Of a stretch of 64,000 nucleotides of DNA, positions 1 to 9,636 are shown piece after piece. The translations under genes and the position numbers were made by a program. The notes beneath the pieces were generated by a model that was not told where the DNA came from, searched no databases, and worked only from the letters and a program-made list of their open reading frames with translations. This DNA is from Fragum whitleyi. Lineage: Eukaryota > Mollusca > Bivalvia > Cardiida > Cardiidae. Every line of letters starts with the position of its first letter. The stretch's first letter is position 1. Location of the stretch: NCBI GenBank assembly GCA_948146395.1, contig OX411552.1:978001-1042000 (forward strand). Reading direction: 5' to 3'.

Positions 1-51
1 ATGGCTTGCCCCACACTGGCTGAGCACCAGCAACGATATGTAACCCATGGA

Positions 52-290
52 CCAACTTATTTATCACCCAAACGGGCCCGTTTTTCAGCCAGGCCATAAT
101 ATGAAACCAGCTCCATGCTCTGGCTGACAAGATGTTGCATACCGTTTTCAAATTATACCCCGCTTTGCGTGCCCACATGCACACATAAATCTCAAAACGG
201 TTTGCAACATCTTGTCAGCCGGAACATAGAGCTGGTTTCTTATTGTGGCCGGCTGAAAAACGGGCCCCGTTCGGGTGACAAATAAGTTGG
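52..290. repeat. Fold-back (long inverted repeat) element
   Basis: Two arms of about 100 bp, 52-155 and 193-290, are imperfect reverse complements. Both outer ends read CCAACTTATT and both inner parts read CTGACAAGATGTTGCA. The centre contains a short GC-richer stretch. No ORF is present, so this is probably a non-autonomous fold-back/MITE-type transposon. A related, more decayed structure sits at 8026-8160. Confidence 0.75.
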
Positions 291-1044
291 CCCTTTGATG
301 CAACATTCAACTAGACTGGTACCCTGTATAAAACATCTAAATATGCCCTTTCACTACAAGGCGTACTATTATGAAGATCGTCACTTAGAATAATAGGTGA
401 GACACTTTAGGTCAGTGGAGCTAAAAATGAGAACCAGTTATAGAGGAGACTAGTTAGATGCCATAATCACTGAGAAAGGCACCATTCACCAGTAACAAAA
501 CAAATCCTCTAGCTAGCCTTTAGAGATTTGTCACTCACCGTCGACTTGACCGCCGGTTGACCGGATCTCTGCCATGGCTCCTGTCGGCATCTTGAGGATT
601 TTATGTGTTTATTTTCCTTGTTATAAGTTGGGTAGGAGTTTCTCTTTCATTCTTATCAGTTTGTTGTGTACATGTCATGTGATTCTAAACTTCCTTGTAA
701 AGGGAAACTACTCTGAATGAATTGGCGGTTATCTACCTTTGTACTAAAATCAAAGTACGTAGGGACTAACACCTCCCATTTTGTCGAGCCAAGGGTTACG
801 AACGTTTTTCTTATCTTATTCGAGAAGAAGCTATCGATTCGATACCCCTTGACTCGTGAAGATGAACACCTCCGAGATTAAATAAATGCCCTACCCCCTA
901 TCTCTCTGACAGCGGGCTTTCATTGTCAACTTCTCCAACGGTCCATTTACAATTCAAATGAGTACAAACAACATAGGATTTCGTTGTGAAATAGATTTTA
1001 GACTGGTTTTATCCCTAGTTTATAAACGATATACCAGACATAGG
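291..1044. other. No gene recognised
   Basis: Mixed-composition sequence upstream of the LINE fragment. I see no reading frame with recognisable protein similarity and no clear repeat structure. Part of it may be older 5' LINE sequence that has decayed too far to read. Confidence 0.5.
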
Positions 1045-1882
1045 GTTTGCTGTCTCTTTTCTGATGACACCAGAATGTATAAAGTTATTCACTCAAAAGA
1101 TGACGGCAGGAAGCCTTGCAGCCGGAAAGATATCTTTAATTTGTGCGACTGGAGTGACCAATGGCTTTTGCGCTTTAATCCAAGCAAGTGTAAAATCATG
1201 CATATCGGGCAAAACCAACTTGAATTTGATTTCAATATGTTGGACAAGGATGGTCAAACTACAGAAGTCAAATCGGACAAAGCCGAAAAGGATTTGGGAA
1301 TTCATTTCACCGACTCGTTGGATTTTGACAGTCATATAAGCCAGACAGTAAACAAAGCAAACCGTATTGTAGGACTCATTCGTAGAAATTTTACCTATAT
1401 GGGTGAAAAATTATTTTTAACATTATATAAGACTCTTGTAAGGCCTTACTTGGACTACGGTAACATCAGCGTTGAAGAAAAACAAGCGTATACTTGAAAA
1501 TGTTCAGAACCTGCGACCAAACTTGTCCCAGAATTATCAGGTTTTTCCTATGAAGAGAGATTAAAAAAGCTCTACCTTATGATACAGGAGACGTCGTTTT
1601 GATATGATCCAGTTATACAAGATTATTCACAGAATAGATGATATTGACTTCAGCGAATTATTTTCAATTACTGCGAATACACATACAAGAGGCCACAGTT
1701 TAAAGCTCGAAAAACCAAGGGCAACAAAGAATATTCGACTTAATTCCTTCACCCATCGAGTAATAAATGTTTGGAATCAACTTCCAGATTTAGTGGTAAC
1801 ATCCAAAAATATTGTGCAATTTAAATCGGGCATTGATAAATTGTGGATCAATCAAAGGTTTAATGTGTCCGATGTATATTAA
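1045..1882 (+). pseudogene. Broken LINE reverse transcriptase, 3' end (jockey/CR1-like)
   Basis: The frame to 1497 contains FSDDTRMYKVI, matching the F/Y-x-DD catalytic box of a non-LTR reverse transcriptase. It is followed by WSDQWLLRFNPSKCKIMHIG, then DLGIHFTDSLDF, and LYKTLVRPYLDYG from the thumb region. The frame is then lost. Other frames between 1487 and 1604 still read pieces such as LENVQ and SYEERLKKLYL, and a second open stretch (1604-1882) carries MIQLYKIIHRIDDIDFSELF, TRGHSLKLEKPRA and VINVWNQLPD, the typical C-terminal tail of these elements. The order is that of one LINE ORF2 broken by frameshifts. The endonuclease and the N-terminal RT blocks are absent. Family assignment is from motifs only. 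Confidence 0.85.
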
Positions 1883-3642
1883 GTGTTTACTCTGGATGTG
1901 AATTCCGTGAATGATTCTATATCTTAAGTGCTATGTCAAATGTACTCATCTTTAAACCGGAGCGGAGACAACAATCACAACAACGACTTCGAGGGGGATA
2001 ACAAACCTTAGGGGTTTACTGAAAATTCCCCGGTCAACACAAGGTAACACAAGGTAGTATCTGCCAGGACCACTGACAGCATGGATCATGGAGACACCGA
2101 AAAGGAAATGTATTAAAGATATTTCTTTTGTTACGAAATAAATACAGAGTTTGAAATTTACCTACGAGTAATATCCTTTGTTCATTATGGTAGAGAGAAT
2201 CATAATTTTTCTTAAATAATTATATGTGAACTGTTTGACGGTAACATTTTCCTATTTCAGAGCTCGTGTTTGACCATTAAACCAGGGTTTTTACCCTCAA
2301 AAATATGAAAATATCCATTTTGACTCTTAGAAATTACTCCCAAGGGGGTCATGTTGAGAGAAATTCTAAGGTTCAACACTGGGTCTTGTCACTCAAATAT
2401 TCAATGATGTATCTTATATACTATTTAGAAATCTAGTGATTATTGTTTCCCTTTATATTATTCAGGCGGCAACAAAAAGCCATTTCACACCGAAACATGT
2501 AAAATTCTTAACGAAATTTGCCTTTTCTGTTGTTCTGAGCCTTTAAGAATAAATTCTGACCCCCAGAATATGATCATTAGAAGTCAATTAGTCATCGATT
2601 TCAAACACCAGCACAAGCCCTGCTATTTCCTTTTTTATTTCCTTTTTTCTCTTGAAGCAGCCTAACCCGTATAAAAAAGCCAAGCTGTCCAACTCTACTA
2701 CTTACTCGGAGAAATGCTACAGGAGAGCTCCAGCTCTACAGGCGTATCGGAGTCCGGATCAGATCCATACACACCCAGTGGGTCTGATCTGGCCATGGAA
2801 TAATCCGTATCTGAAAAAAAAAAAAAACAACTCAAGGATAGAAATCTGATAAAACGGTCAGTACACAGGCCATTGATAATATTTGTGATGATATTGGATC
2901 AACATATTCCCGAATTTTACAGAAACTAGGAGATATCACTTACTGTCATACGAATTGCTATTTCGCTTAGTTTTAAGTCATATTTATTCACTATTAATAC
3001 CTCTAAAAATGCATATTGCACCTATAGCCTTTACCCTAAAAACCGGCCACGTACCAGACCAATATTACGGACCATTGATTTATTCACAATTCTATAAAAC
3101 TTTCAAGATCAAGTTTTAAAAATGGTCATAAAAAATCCGCAAAGTCTTGTTGAAATTGGCGCACTGGCTTGGGAGGAGTGGATTTTTACGAAATAGGTGA
3201 TTACTGAAGTTACCACAATGAACACAAACTAATAATAGACTTTAATTAAAAAAAAAAGAAAAATTCTTATTCACAAAGCAAGAAAAATATGTTATCTAAA
3301 AAAAAAAAAAAATAAGAAGCGTTTTACTTGTAGATGTAATCATGACCTCATAAACCGCATTTTTATGAACTGAAGGTTAAAAAGTGGGAAAACATTGAGG
3401 AAAAAAAAATTGCTTGTTCAAATAATTCCCATGTATTTTAGATGTTGTCTACAGTATTTTGCATACAATTTTCAATTTCAATGCTCATTAAAATTGCGGT
3501 TGAAATTCTTTGAATTGGATAAGACTAATTTTTTCGTTTCGTATAATCCGGACAAGGCTGCTGGAATTATCAATTTAGGCAGGATATCCGGGATAACGGT
3601 CCATATATATATCCCGTCACGCAAAAAAGGACCATCTGGGTA
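1883..3642. other. No gene recognised
   Basis: AT-rich, with several short A-runs (about 2813-2826, 3248-3258, 3299-3312). The 3400-3560 part resembles stretches near 11060-11200 and 21890-21960 (a motif like AATTCTTTGAAATTGGATTAG), so it is old dispersed repeat. Nothing codes convincingly. Confidence 0.5.
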
Positions 3643-3713
3643 GTGCGAAAAGTGTCGACCCAAGTCAGACTGCGCGGTTCGCGCAGACTGACTTAGGTCG
3701 AAACTTTGCACAC
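3643..3713. repeat. 34-bp-arm hairpin, 3-nt loop
   Basis: The arms 3643-3676 and 3680-3713 pair at 29 of 34 positions around a GTT loop. The inner part of the stem is GC-rich (CTGCGCG / CGCGCAG). It is probably one end or the centre of an old MITE. No poly-T stretch or SINE promoter accompanies it. Confidence 0.7.
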
Positions 3714-3993
3714 TCGGTTAATTTTCTGAATCTAGAATGATCATTCTATCTTACGGTCAAATAAATTTCTAAATGCGACCTTTGGTTGACCTGTACTAGA
3801 ACCAATCCCTTTTTCGAATATTAAGTTTACAGAGTTCCAAGATGGTCATTTTTTCGTGACGGAGAACATATGATACATTGCTGTTGATCAATAATGGTAA
3901 AAAAAAATAATAATATCAACGTCAAAACTTAAAACCCTGATAACAATAGAGTTTAAGCCGACCATATTTTTTTATTCTGCATTATTATAAATA

Positions 3994-4505
3994 CCAGAAA
4001 GCCATAAATGGCTTGAGTCGCTCCACAGGCTTGAAATTCTTGAAAAAGCAAATCTAAGTTTTGACATGATTTTTAGATATTTTGGGTTCTACTGATGTTG
4101 AAAATGATTTTCAAAGTTTCCACTATATACCCTATAGAGAAATGACCTCCACCCACAAAAGACATATTTTTCATCCAATAACAATATTTTTTTGCAAACT
4201 GATAAAAGGTCACTCATTCATGTAAAATTTAATTGGTATCTATCAATTAGAATCTAAGAAAACTCACTTTTTACCATATTTGGAAATTAGCCACGACCAT
4301 TAAATCCATGTTTTTCATTGGATCAAAATTTCTTGAACAACTTTGAAAGAGGGTCAACCAAGAATCATTTCTGTGAAGTTTGGTTGAAATTCATCCAGTA
4401 GTTTCTGTGAAGATTTTTAAAGAAAAAAATACGATCGGACGGACGCACGACAGTCACATCGACATGACAATAGCCCCAGTGGCCTTCGGCCAGTGGAGCT
4501 AAAAA
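3994..4505 (+). mobile_element. HINE-like non-autonomous element, family A
   Basis: Begins with AGAAAGCCATAAATGGCTTG and a GTCGCTCCACAGGC end motif. It contains one or two degenerate copies of a roughly 120-bp internal unit (ATGACCTCCACCCA, TTTTCATCC). It ends with a GGACGGACGCACGAC microsatellite and a 3' hairpin (CCAGTGGCC-TTC-GGCCAGTGG) followed by AGCTAAAAA. The same family recurs at 16868, 26648 and 63430. The architecture resembles Helentron-associated elements such as DINE-1 and bivalve pearl elements; class assignment is inference. Confidence 0.75.
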
Positions 4506-4821
4506 CGAGAAAACCGGGAGGTATGTTACATATCAAAGTAGACTATTTGAGAAAACCAATCTATTACTACCACATGTCATTATGCTGTTGTAGCAGACCC
4601 AAAAGGGTGTCGATTTTCAAATAACGATAGTCCCTAAACCTGGTAGATGTAGTACTTACATGATTAGTTCATGGTAAATGGTTTATCTCCTGTTGAGAGA
4701 CGCGAAATTATACTTCATCTCGTTTACAAGATTCATCAATGTTATAATAATGGGTGGACGGACTGACTTGTGTCAGACATTGCACGTTTCATGCCACAAA
4801 AAGTCAAATAAGACGTTAGTT
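4506..4821. other. No gene recognised
   Basis: AT-rich sequence between two mobile elements. A short GGTGGACGGACTGAC stretch near 4755 looks like the decayed outer end of the following inverted-repeat element. Confidence 0.4.
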
Positions 4822-5742
4822 ACTATAGTCCGTCTGACTTCTATATGGACCAACCTTTTCATCAATTACATAAAATTGCGTTTGAATAAAGGATTTGTAT
4901 GTAGTAAAATCTTAATTTCAGCTTAATACCATTCCAAAAAATATTTTTTGAAAATAAAATGATTTCAAAATAATGATTTTGTCTATCTAGTTAATGTTAA
5001 TATTTTCGCATTATCCGTTCTTAAACACGAGGGGCGATGAAGGCTGTTCAATAGTAAGAAAATGTCAACATATATAGTAAAAACAAGTGGTTTTATACTT
5101 AACTTTTGACAGATGAGATGTCCAATATTCCTTATTTGGACATGCTAATTAGCATATCGACGGTCATTTAATCTTAAAACTTAAATAGCACGTGATTTTT
5201 ACCGTTAGTACACGCCTTTACATCAAGTTTGCCTCGTGAAATTCCCAACTACTTCGTTTAATAATGCTTTTTGATTGGTCTTAACATGTAAATATGGGGT
5301 TCATCTCAGAATGAATAAAATCAATAATCAATTATCTGGTCAAACATTTTCTGAAGAAAGAGAGAATATACACTGATTTGATTTCCAACGGTAGCAAAAA
5401 TCTTAGACAAATTTAATTATATTGAAAACTCAATTTAATAGTAATACAATTCACTTAAAATCCTACTCTTTTGACTCGGCCCCTATGCAAATCAGTACTA
5501 TTTTTGGTTATACAATTCGCTGTTCCGTTTAATACAGTAACAAGTAGGTATGAAATGCGGAAAGTTAACATGTAGACGGACGGACAAAATCATTATTTTA
5601 CATTCAAAAATTCTGAAAAACAAAATTCGTCATGGTATTAGCTGGAAAAAATGATATGACAAGAAAAATATGCGTTTCATTAATTAATTTCTGAGATTTT
5701 CGGCGAAATGTTGGTCCATATAGATGTCAAACGGACTATAGA
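4822..5742. mobile_element. Inverted-repeat DNA transposon remnant, about 0.9 kb
   Basis: The 33 bases at 4822-4854 reappear in inverted orientation at 5710-5742 with two differences (core TCTATATGGACCAAC). Weaker matches continue outward on both sides, so the true ends may lie up to 90 bp further out. The interior has no coding potential. Superfamily is not recognisable. Confidence 0.6.
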
Positions 5743-5852
5743 CAATTCTTTTCTACAGTCTGCACTACAAATTGCATTTCGACCCGTTTACAGTCTGGAG
5801 TCTTCCCCGATTTGACTTTGGGCGCTTTATCTAGCGTTACGTACAGCATGTA

Positions 5853-6147
5853 CAGTGGCGGATCCAGAGGGGGTTCAAACGAACCCCATCTGTATCTAAA
5901 TTACTTCATTGTAGTGAAGAAATTCACCAAAGTCTTTGCAATACAAGAAAAAAACAACAACCCATTTTTGAAGTGTTCGAATTACAAGAACTTGAAATGC
6001 AACAAATTAAACATATCTAATTTACAAAGCTTAAGCAATTAGTCCCATATTATCCCTATCTATATACAGGGATACTATGGGACAAATTACTCGAATTATG
6101 TAGGCCGACATCGAACCCCCTCTAAAGAAACCCTGAATCCGCTGCTG
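5853..6147. mobile_element. MITE with CAGTGGCGGATCC ends and 5-bp duplication
   Basis: The left end reads CAGTGGCGGATCCAGAGGGG. The right end is its imperfect reverse complement (CCCCCTCTA...GAATCCGCTGCTG). ATGTA flanks both sides (5848-5852 and 6148-6152), a plausible target-site duplication. About 295 bp long, no ORF. CAGTGGCGGATCCAG-type ends are common among animal DNA transposons; I do not assign a superfamily. Confidence 0.75.
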
Positions 6148-6449
6148 ATGTATCTAATTATTACCAATAAGATGCCAAAAATAGTCATAAGATCGATTTC
6201 AGTTTCTGTACCCGTGTCCATATTGCATTGTGAAGATTCAGATCAGTTTGTGTGGATGCATGGTTTGATTTGATTATTGACTCGGTTTATACACACGTGT
6301 AAATGATTCATATATCAATCGCAAGTTCATTTTGCCATTAACAAGACACGATTATACACAGGCCCGATTCGGAAGAAGCTGTAGATGTTAGTTTCTGCAA
6401 TTGTCTATTACACTAGTCACAGGTAAACATGTAACCAAATGTCAGTATA
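6148..6449. other. No gene recognised
   Basis: AT-rich sequence without recognisable coding or repeat structure. Confidence 0.4.
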
Positions 6450-6745
6450 GGTAGATTTTGCGCCGTGAGCTGTGAAATCTACTTTTAACGGTAAAAATCC
6501 CGTGCTATTCTTTCAATATAGATTAAACAGGTTTAAACAATACATAAAAATGATACAAATAACCTTTCAAATGAAACGTACTGCTTGTCTAAGATCGTAA
6601 TGTATACTCATTCATGTACTTTTTAAGTTGAAAAGGGGGTATCACGTTCAATTCCTATCATATGCCTATTTGAATATACCCGATATACCTATAGTAATGA
6701 CACAACGCCTACGTCAGAGCTCAGTTTTAAAAATACACCTATATT
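6450..6745 (-). repeat. Dispersed repeat of about 300 bp (copy 1 of 3)
   Basis: Reverse-oriented copy of the sequence at 56248-56548 and 57838-58135. Shared landmarks include CTGAGCTCTGACGTAGG, TTACTATAGGTAT/TTACCATAGGTAA and AGACAAGCAATACGTTTCAT. No ORF and no clear terminal repeats. Probably a non-autonomous transposon. Confidence 0.7.
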
Positions 6746-7140
6746 CGGTTTTATGAAAACTGACCATTGATTGTCACATGGATCTCGTAGATTAATCTCC
6801 TTGTATATTCATCTTACTCTAGTGAAAGACGTCCTTATGTTTCCCAAGACACGAAAAAACATGTTGTTTTTTCTAAATGATTAAGTTGATAGAATAGAAA
6901 GAAAGCATTACTTGTTACAGGCAGTTTTAGCATGCCGAAAGTTGATCATATAGTCGCTGCTTCGTCTGTTTGTACTTCAGTACGTCCAGAATGTTAATTT
7001 CACATCTTCTGTGTCGAATGTCGGATGAAACTTCCCATTTGAACTCCTTGTAACATCAAGCTATCCTATTTTCTATGATTTTTGGATTGAGCCTCATCAC
7101 ATTAAAAGTGGACTTAAGAATTCTCACGAATAAATCAAAA

Positions 7141-7382
7141 TTAACCCTTTGCTGTTTAATCCCTGCTTTTTACGTGCCTGTGATTTTATGATTGAGAAAA
7201 CATTGTGAAAAAAGAAGAAATTGCTTCTGACAAGCAATTTCTTCTATTTCCACACTATTTTCTTCCCTACTGAATGGTTTGTTTTTTTGTTTTTTTTTTC
7301 AATTAAACCCATTTTAAATTTTCGTCTGCAAAACCTTTGAATTTGCACAGGTCCAAAATTTTGTAAAACAGGAAAGGGTTAA
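7141..7382. mobile_element. MITE with TTAACCCTTT ends and internal hairpin
   Basis: Starts TTAACCCTTTGCTGTTTAAT and ends with the reverse complement of TTAACCCTTTCCTGTTTTAC. An internal hairpin AGAAGAAATTGCTTCTGACA / AGCAATTTCTTCT lies near 7213-7245. A second copy of the same family is at 19772-19990. The 242-bp element has no coding capacity. Confidence 0.8.
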
Positions 7383-7590
7383 TAACTACTTATCCTTTTT
7401 CCAAGGCTTCTTCTATTTCCACACTATTTTCTTCCCTACTGAATGGTTTGTTTTTTTGTTTTTTTTTTTTTTTCTTCAATTAAACCCATTTTAAATTTTC
7501 GTCTGCAAAACCTTTGAATTTGCACAGGTCCAAAATTTTGTAAAACAGGAAAGGGTTAATAACTACTTATCCTTTTTCCAAGGCTTCTTC
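7241..7590. repeat. Recent tandem duplication of about 170-180 bp
   Basis: 7241-7409 is repeated almost exactly at 7410-7590, the only obvious difference being a longer T-run in the second copy. The unit comprises the right two thirds of the MITE at 7141 plus flanking sequence AATAACTACTTATCC. Confidence 0.9.
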
Positions 7591-7727
7591 TGACCCTCGC
7601 ATGTATATTGTTTATTAAAAGGCACGTAGGTATTAAAAAAATTGCTTTACATTTCATCCTTACGAAACTTTATTAAGCTGAAAAGGACTCTATGTGCATT
7701 GGCTTTACAATTTGTGCTTTTTATGGC

Positions 7728-7876
7728 TATTGTAAGTTTGTTTGAATGAGGTTTTACGTCGCTTTCAACAATCTTTCAGGAGAAAACTAGTCGGAAAGGG
7801 TTAGTGCCGCCGGCGGGAATCGAACCCAGGACCACTAGATTGACAGTCCGACGCGCTATCAACTGCGCTTTGAAGA
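7728..7876 (-). mobile_element. tRNA-derived SINE
   Basis: On the minus strand a tRNA-like head reads GCGCAGTTGATAGCGCGTCG (A box), then an anticodon-like CTGTCAA loop, then GGTTCGATTCC (B box, near 7815-7825). The acceptor stem does not pair, so it is not a tRNA gene. Downstream, AAAGCGACGTAAAACCTCAT followed by AAACAAAC-type sequence resembles the conserved 3' domain of mollusc SINEs. Confidence 0.7.
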
Positions 7877-8025
7877 TGGCTAGAGAGCAAAGTAAATGTA
7901 CTACTAAATCTATCGTCAAAAATGTATAAATTTTCAAACATGGTGGCTCAACGCGAAACGGTTTTTACATTTAGACAACTGCAACGAGTTCGGTCGAAGC
8001 TAAAGACATGGGATTTGAAAATGGT

Positions 8026-8160
8026 CCAACTTATTTCTGGTCCGGATGGGTCCCGTTGTTGTTTTTACAGCCAGAAACCATCCCTGCGTTCAGGATGATA
8101 AAACGGATCAAGTTATACCCCGCAACAATAGCAAAAAGGCCTCTTCGGACCAGAAATAAG
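8026..8160. repeat. Fold-back element, decayed
   Basis: The outer ends CTTATTTCTGGTCCG and CGGACCAGAAATAAG are reverse complements. The interior shares AGTTATACCCCGC with the 52-290 element. Probably the same fold-back family. Confidence 0.6.
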
Positions 8161-8402
8161 TCTTTAATCTGAACACAAGAAAATGTTCCTTGTTCGACTG
8201 AGTGAACCCATCAGGGAATTAGTCTGTTTGAAGTACCTCGACAATTCGTATCATGTCGGTAGATAAGACACTTGTGTATGAAGACGGCACTCGAAAACTG
8301 CTTTGAGTACATTCTTACCTTGATGGTCATGTGATATTTAAGTTTTATTACACGTAGGTTACCGTAAATCGGGGTTAATTAACGAGACCCGAACGCGAAA
8401 AA

Positions 8403-8553
8403 TTAAGGTAGTGGACCCGGTAATATTTCCGCAACGTGAACCTTAACAGTTTTAACCGTAGTTGCCATATCAGTTTCTTAGAAAGCTCGGTTAACGTTGG
8501 GAAATATAATGAGTTCCGAATTGTTGATGAACTATTACGGGTCCGCTACCCTA
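8403..8553. mobile_element. Palindromic MITE, TTAAGGTAGTGGACCC type
   Basis: The left end TTAAGGTAGTGGACCCG...TAATA and the right end TATTACGGGTCCGCTACC are reverse complements, as are inner parts around AACCTTAACAGTT. Copies of the same element occur at 8801-8940 and 37470-37602. Confidence 0.75.
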
Positions 8554-8800
8554 AAAGCCGCTTATTCTAATCGTTTATATGGTTCTCATACTATTATACG
8601 TTTGCATACCAATCGGTAAAATTTTCGACCACAAAATGCTGGTTGCCGATGAAACTATCGGCTACTGAACTATCGGTAAAGTTGACTTTGTAAGCTGAAC
8701 AGACCCGATGTTGATTCAATGATTAACATTTTTTTCGTTTATTAATGTCAACTTTATTAGAGAGTTTGCTTACAATGAAGGGACTTTCTATAAAGATCGT

Positions 8801-8940
8801 TTAAGGTAGTAGACCCCTAATAGTTTTGCAACGTTTTAGAAGTAATGCATTTTAACAGTATTATCAGGAAATCTCGGTCAACAATGTGAAGGATTATGTG
8901 TTCCGAAATGTTGCGGAACTATTACGGTTCCAATAATTTA
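8801..8940. mobile_element. Palindromic MITE, second copy
   Basis: Starts TTAAGGTAGTAGACCCCTAA and carries the same internal order (GTTTTGCAACG, ATCAGGAAATCTCGGTCAAC, GTTGCGGAACTATTACGG) as the 8403 copy. The right end has decayed. Confidence 0.7.
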
Positions 8941-9014
8941 AAAGAAGTGGTTGCTTGGGCAATATCTACTGTATCTATTAAAAACGTTTCGCATATCTTT
9001 TCATCTTTAACAGA

Positions 9015-9636
9015 CCTGGGGCCCGTTATACTAAACTTCTTACGAAAAAATTGATCGTAAGACTAAATTACAAATCGTACCTGGTGTATTCATTTATCGA
9101 TAGATTCTGCCTAACAATATCTCATTGGAATCGTCTTCAGAAGACGATTCCAAAGAGGTAATGCATGGTAGAAGTCCACATTTAGTAACTTTTGTAGAAG
9201 CAACTTTATTTTTTGACTAAAACATAAAATGATCGAAAGATGTTTATACTGTATTTATAATAAACGTTTCGCGTATGTTTTCATCTTTAACGAGTACAGA
9301 CCTTGGGCCCTTTTTACTGAACTTCTTACGAAAAAATGATCGTAAGACTAAATCACAAATCGTGTCTGGTGTTTTCATCTTTAACAGACCTGGGGCCCGT
9401 TTTTAACAAACTTCCTACAAGAAAATAGATCGTAAGTCTAAATCACAAATCTTATCTGGTGTTTTCATTCATCGATAGATTCTGCATTGCAATATCTCTT
9501 TGGAATCGTCTTCAAGAGACGATTCCAAAGTGATGATGCATGGCAGAATTCCATATTTATTAACTATTGTAGAAGCAACTTTAATTTTTGACTTACGCAA
9601 AAAATGATCGTAAGATGTTTAGTAAAACGGGCCGCG
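9015..9636. mobile_element. MITE cluster with GGGGCCCGTTTTACTAAACT ends
   Basis: Several partial copies lie head to tail. CCTGGGGCCCGTT followed by CTTCTTACGAAAAAATGATCG occurs at 9015, 9300 and 9390, and the opposite end AAAATGATCGTAAGATGTTT...AAACGGGCC closes at 9636. Two internal perfect hairpins, GGAATCGTCTTC/GAAGACGATTCC (9127-9152) and its relative near 9501-9527, are shared. No ORF. Confidence 0.7.

Noticed and set aside
4740..4770. GGTGGACGGACTGAC as another HINE-like microsatellite
   Set aside because: Too short and not followed by a 3' hairpin; more likely the edge of the inverted-repeat element at 4822-5742.
7800..7876. tRNA-Asp gene on the minus strand
   Set aside because: A and B boxes and a GTC-like loop exist, but the acceptor stem does not pair and a SINE 3' domain follows. 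tRNA-like heads at 16125, 21115, 28250 and 53720 were rejected as tRNA genes for similar reasons.
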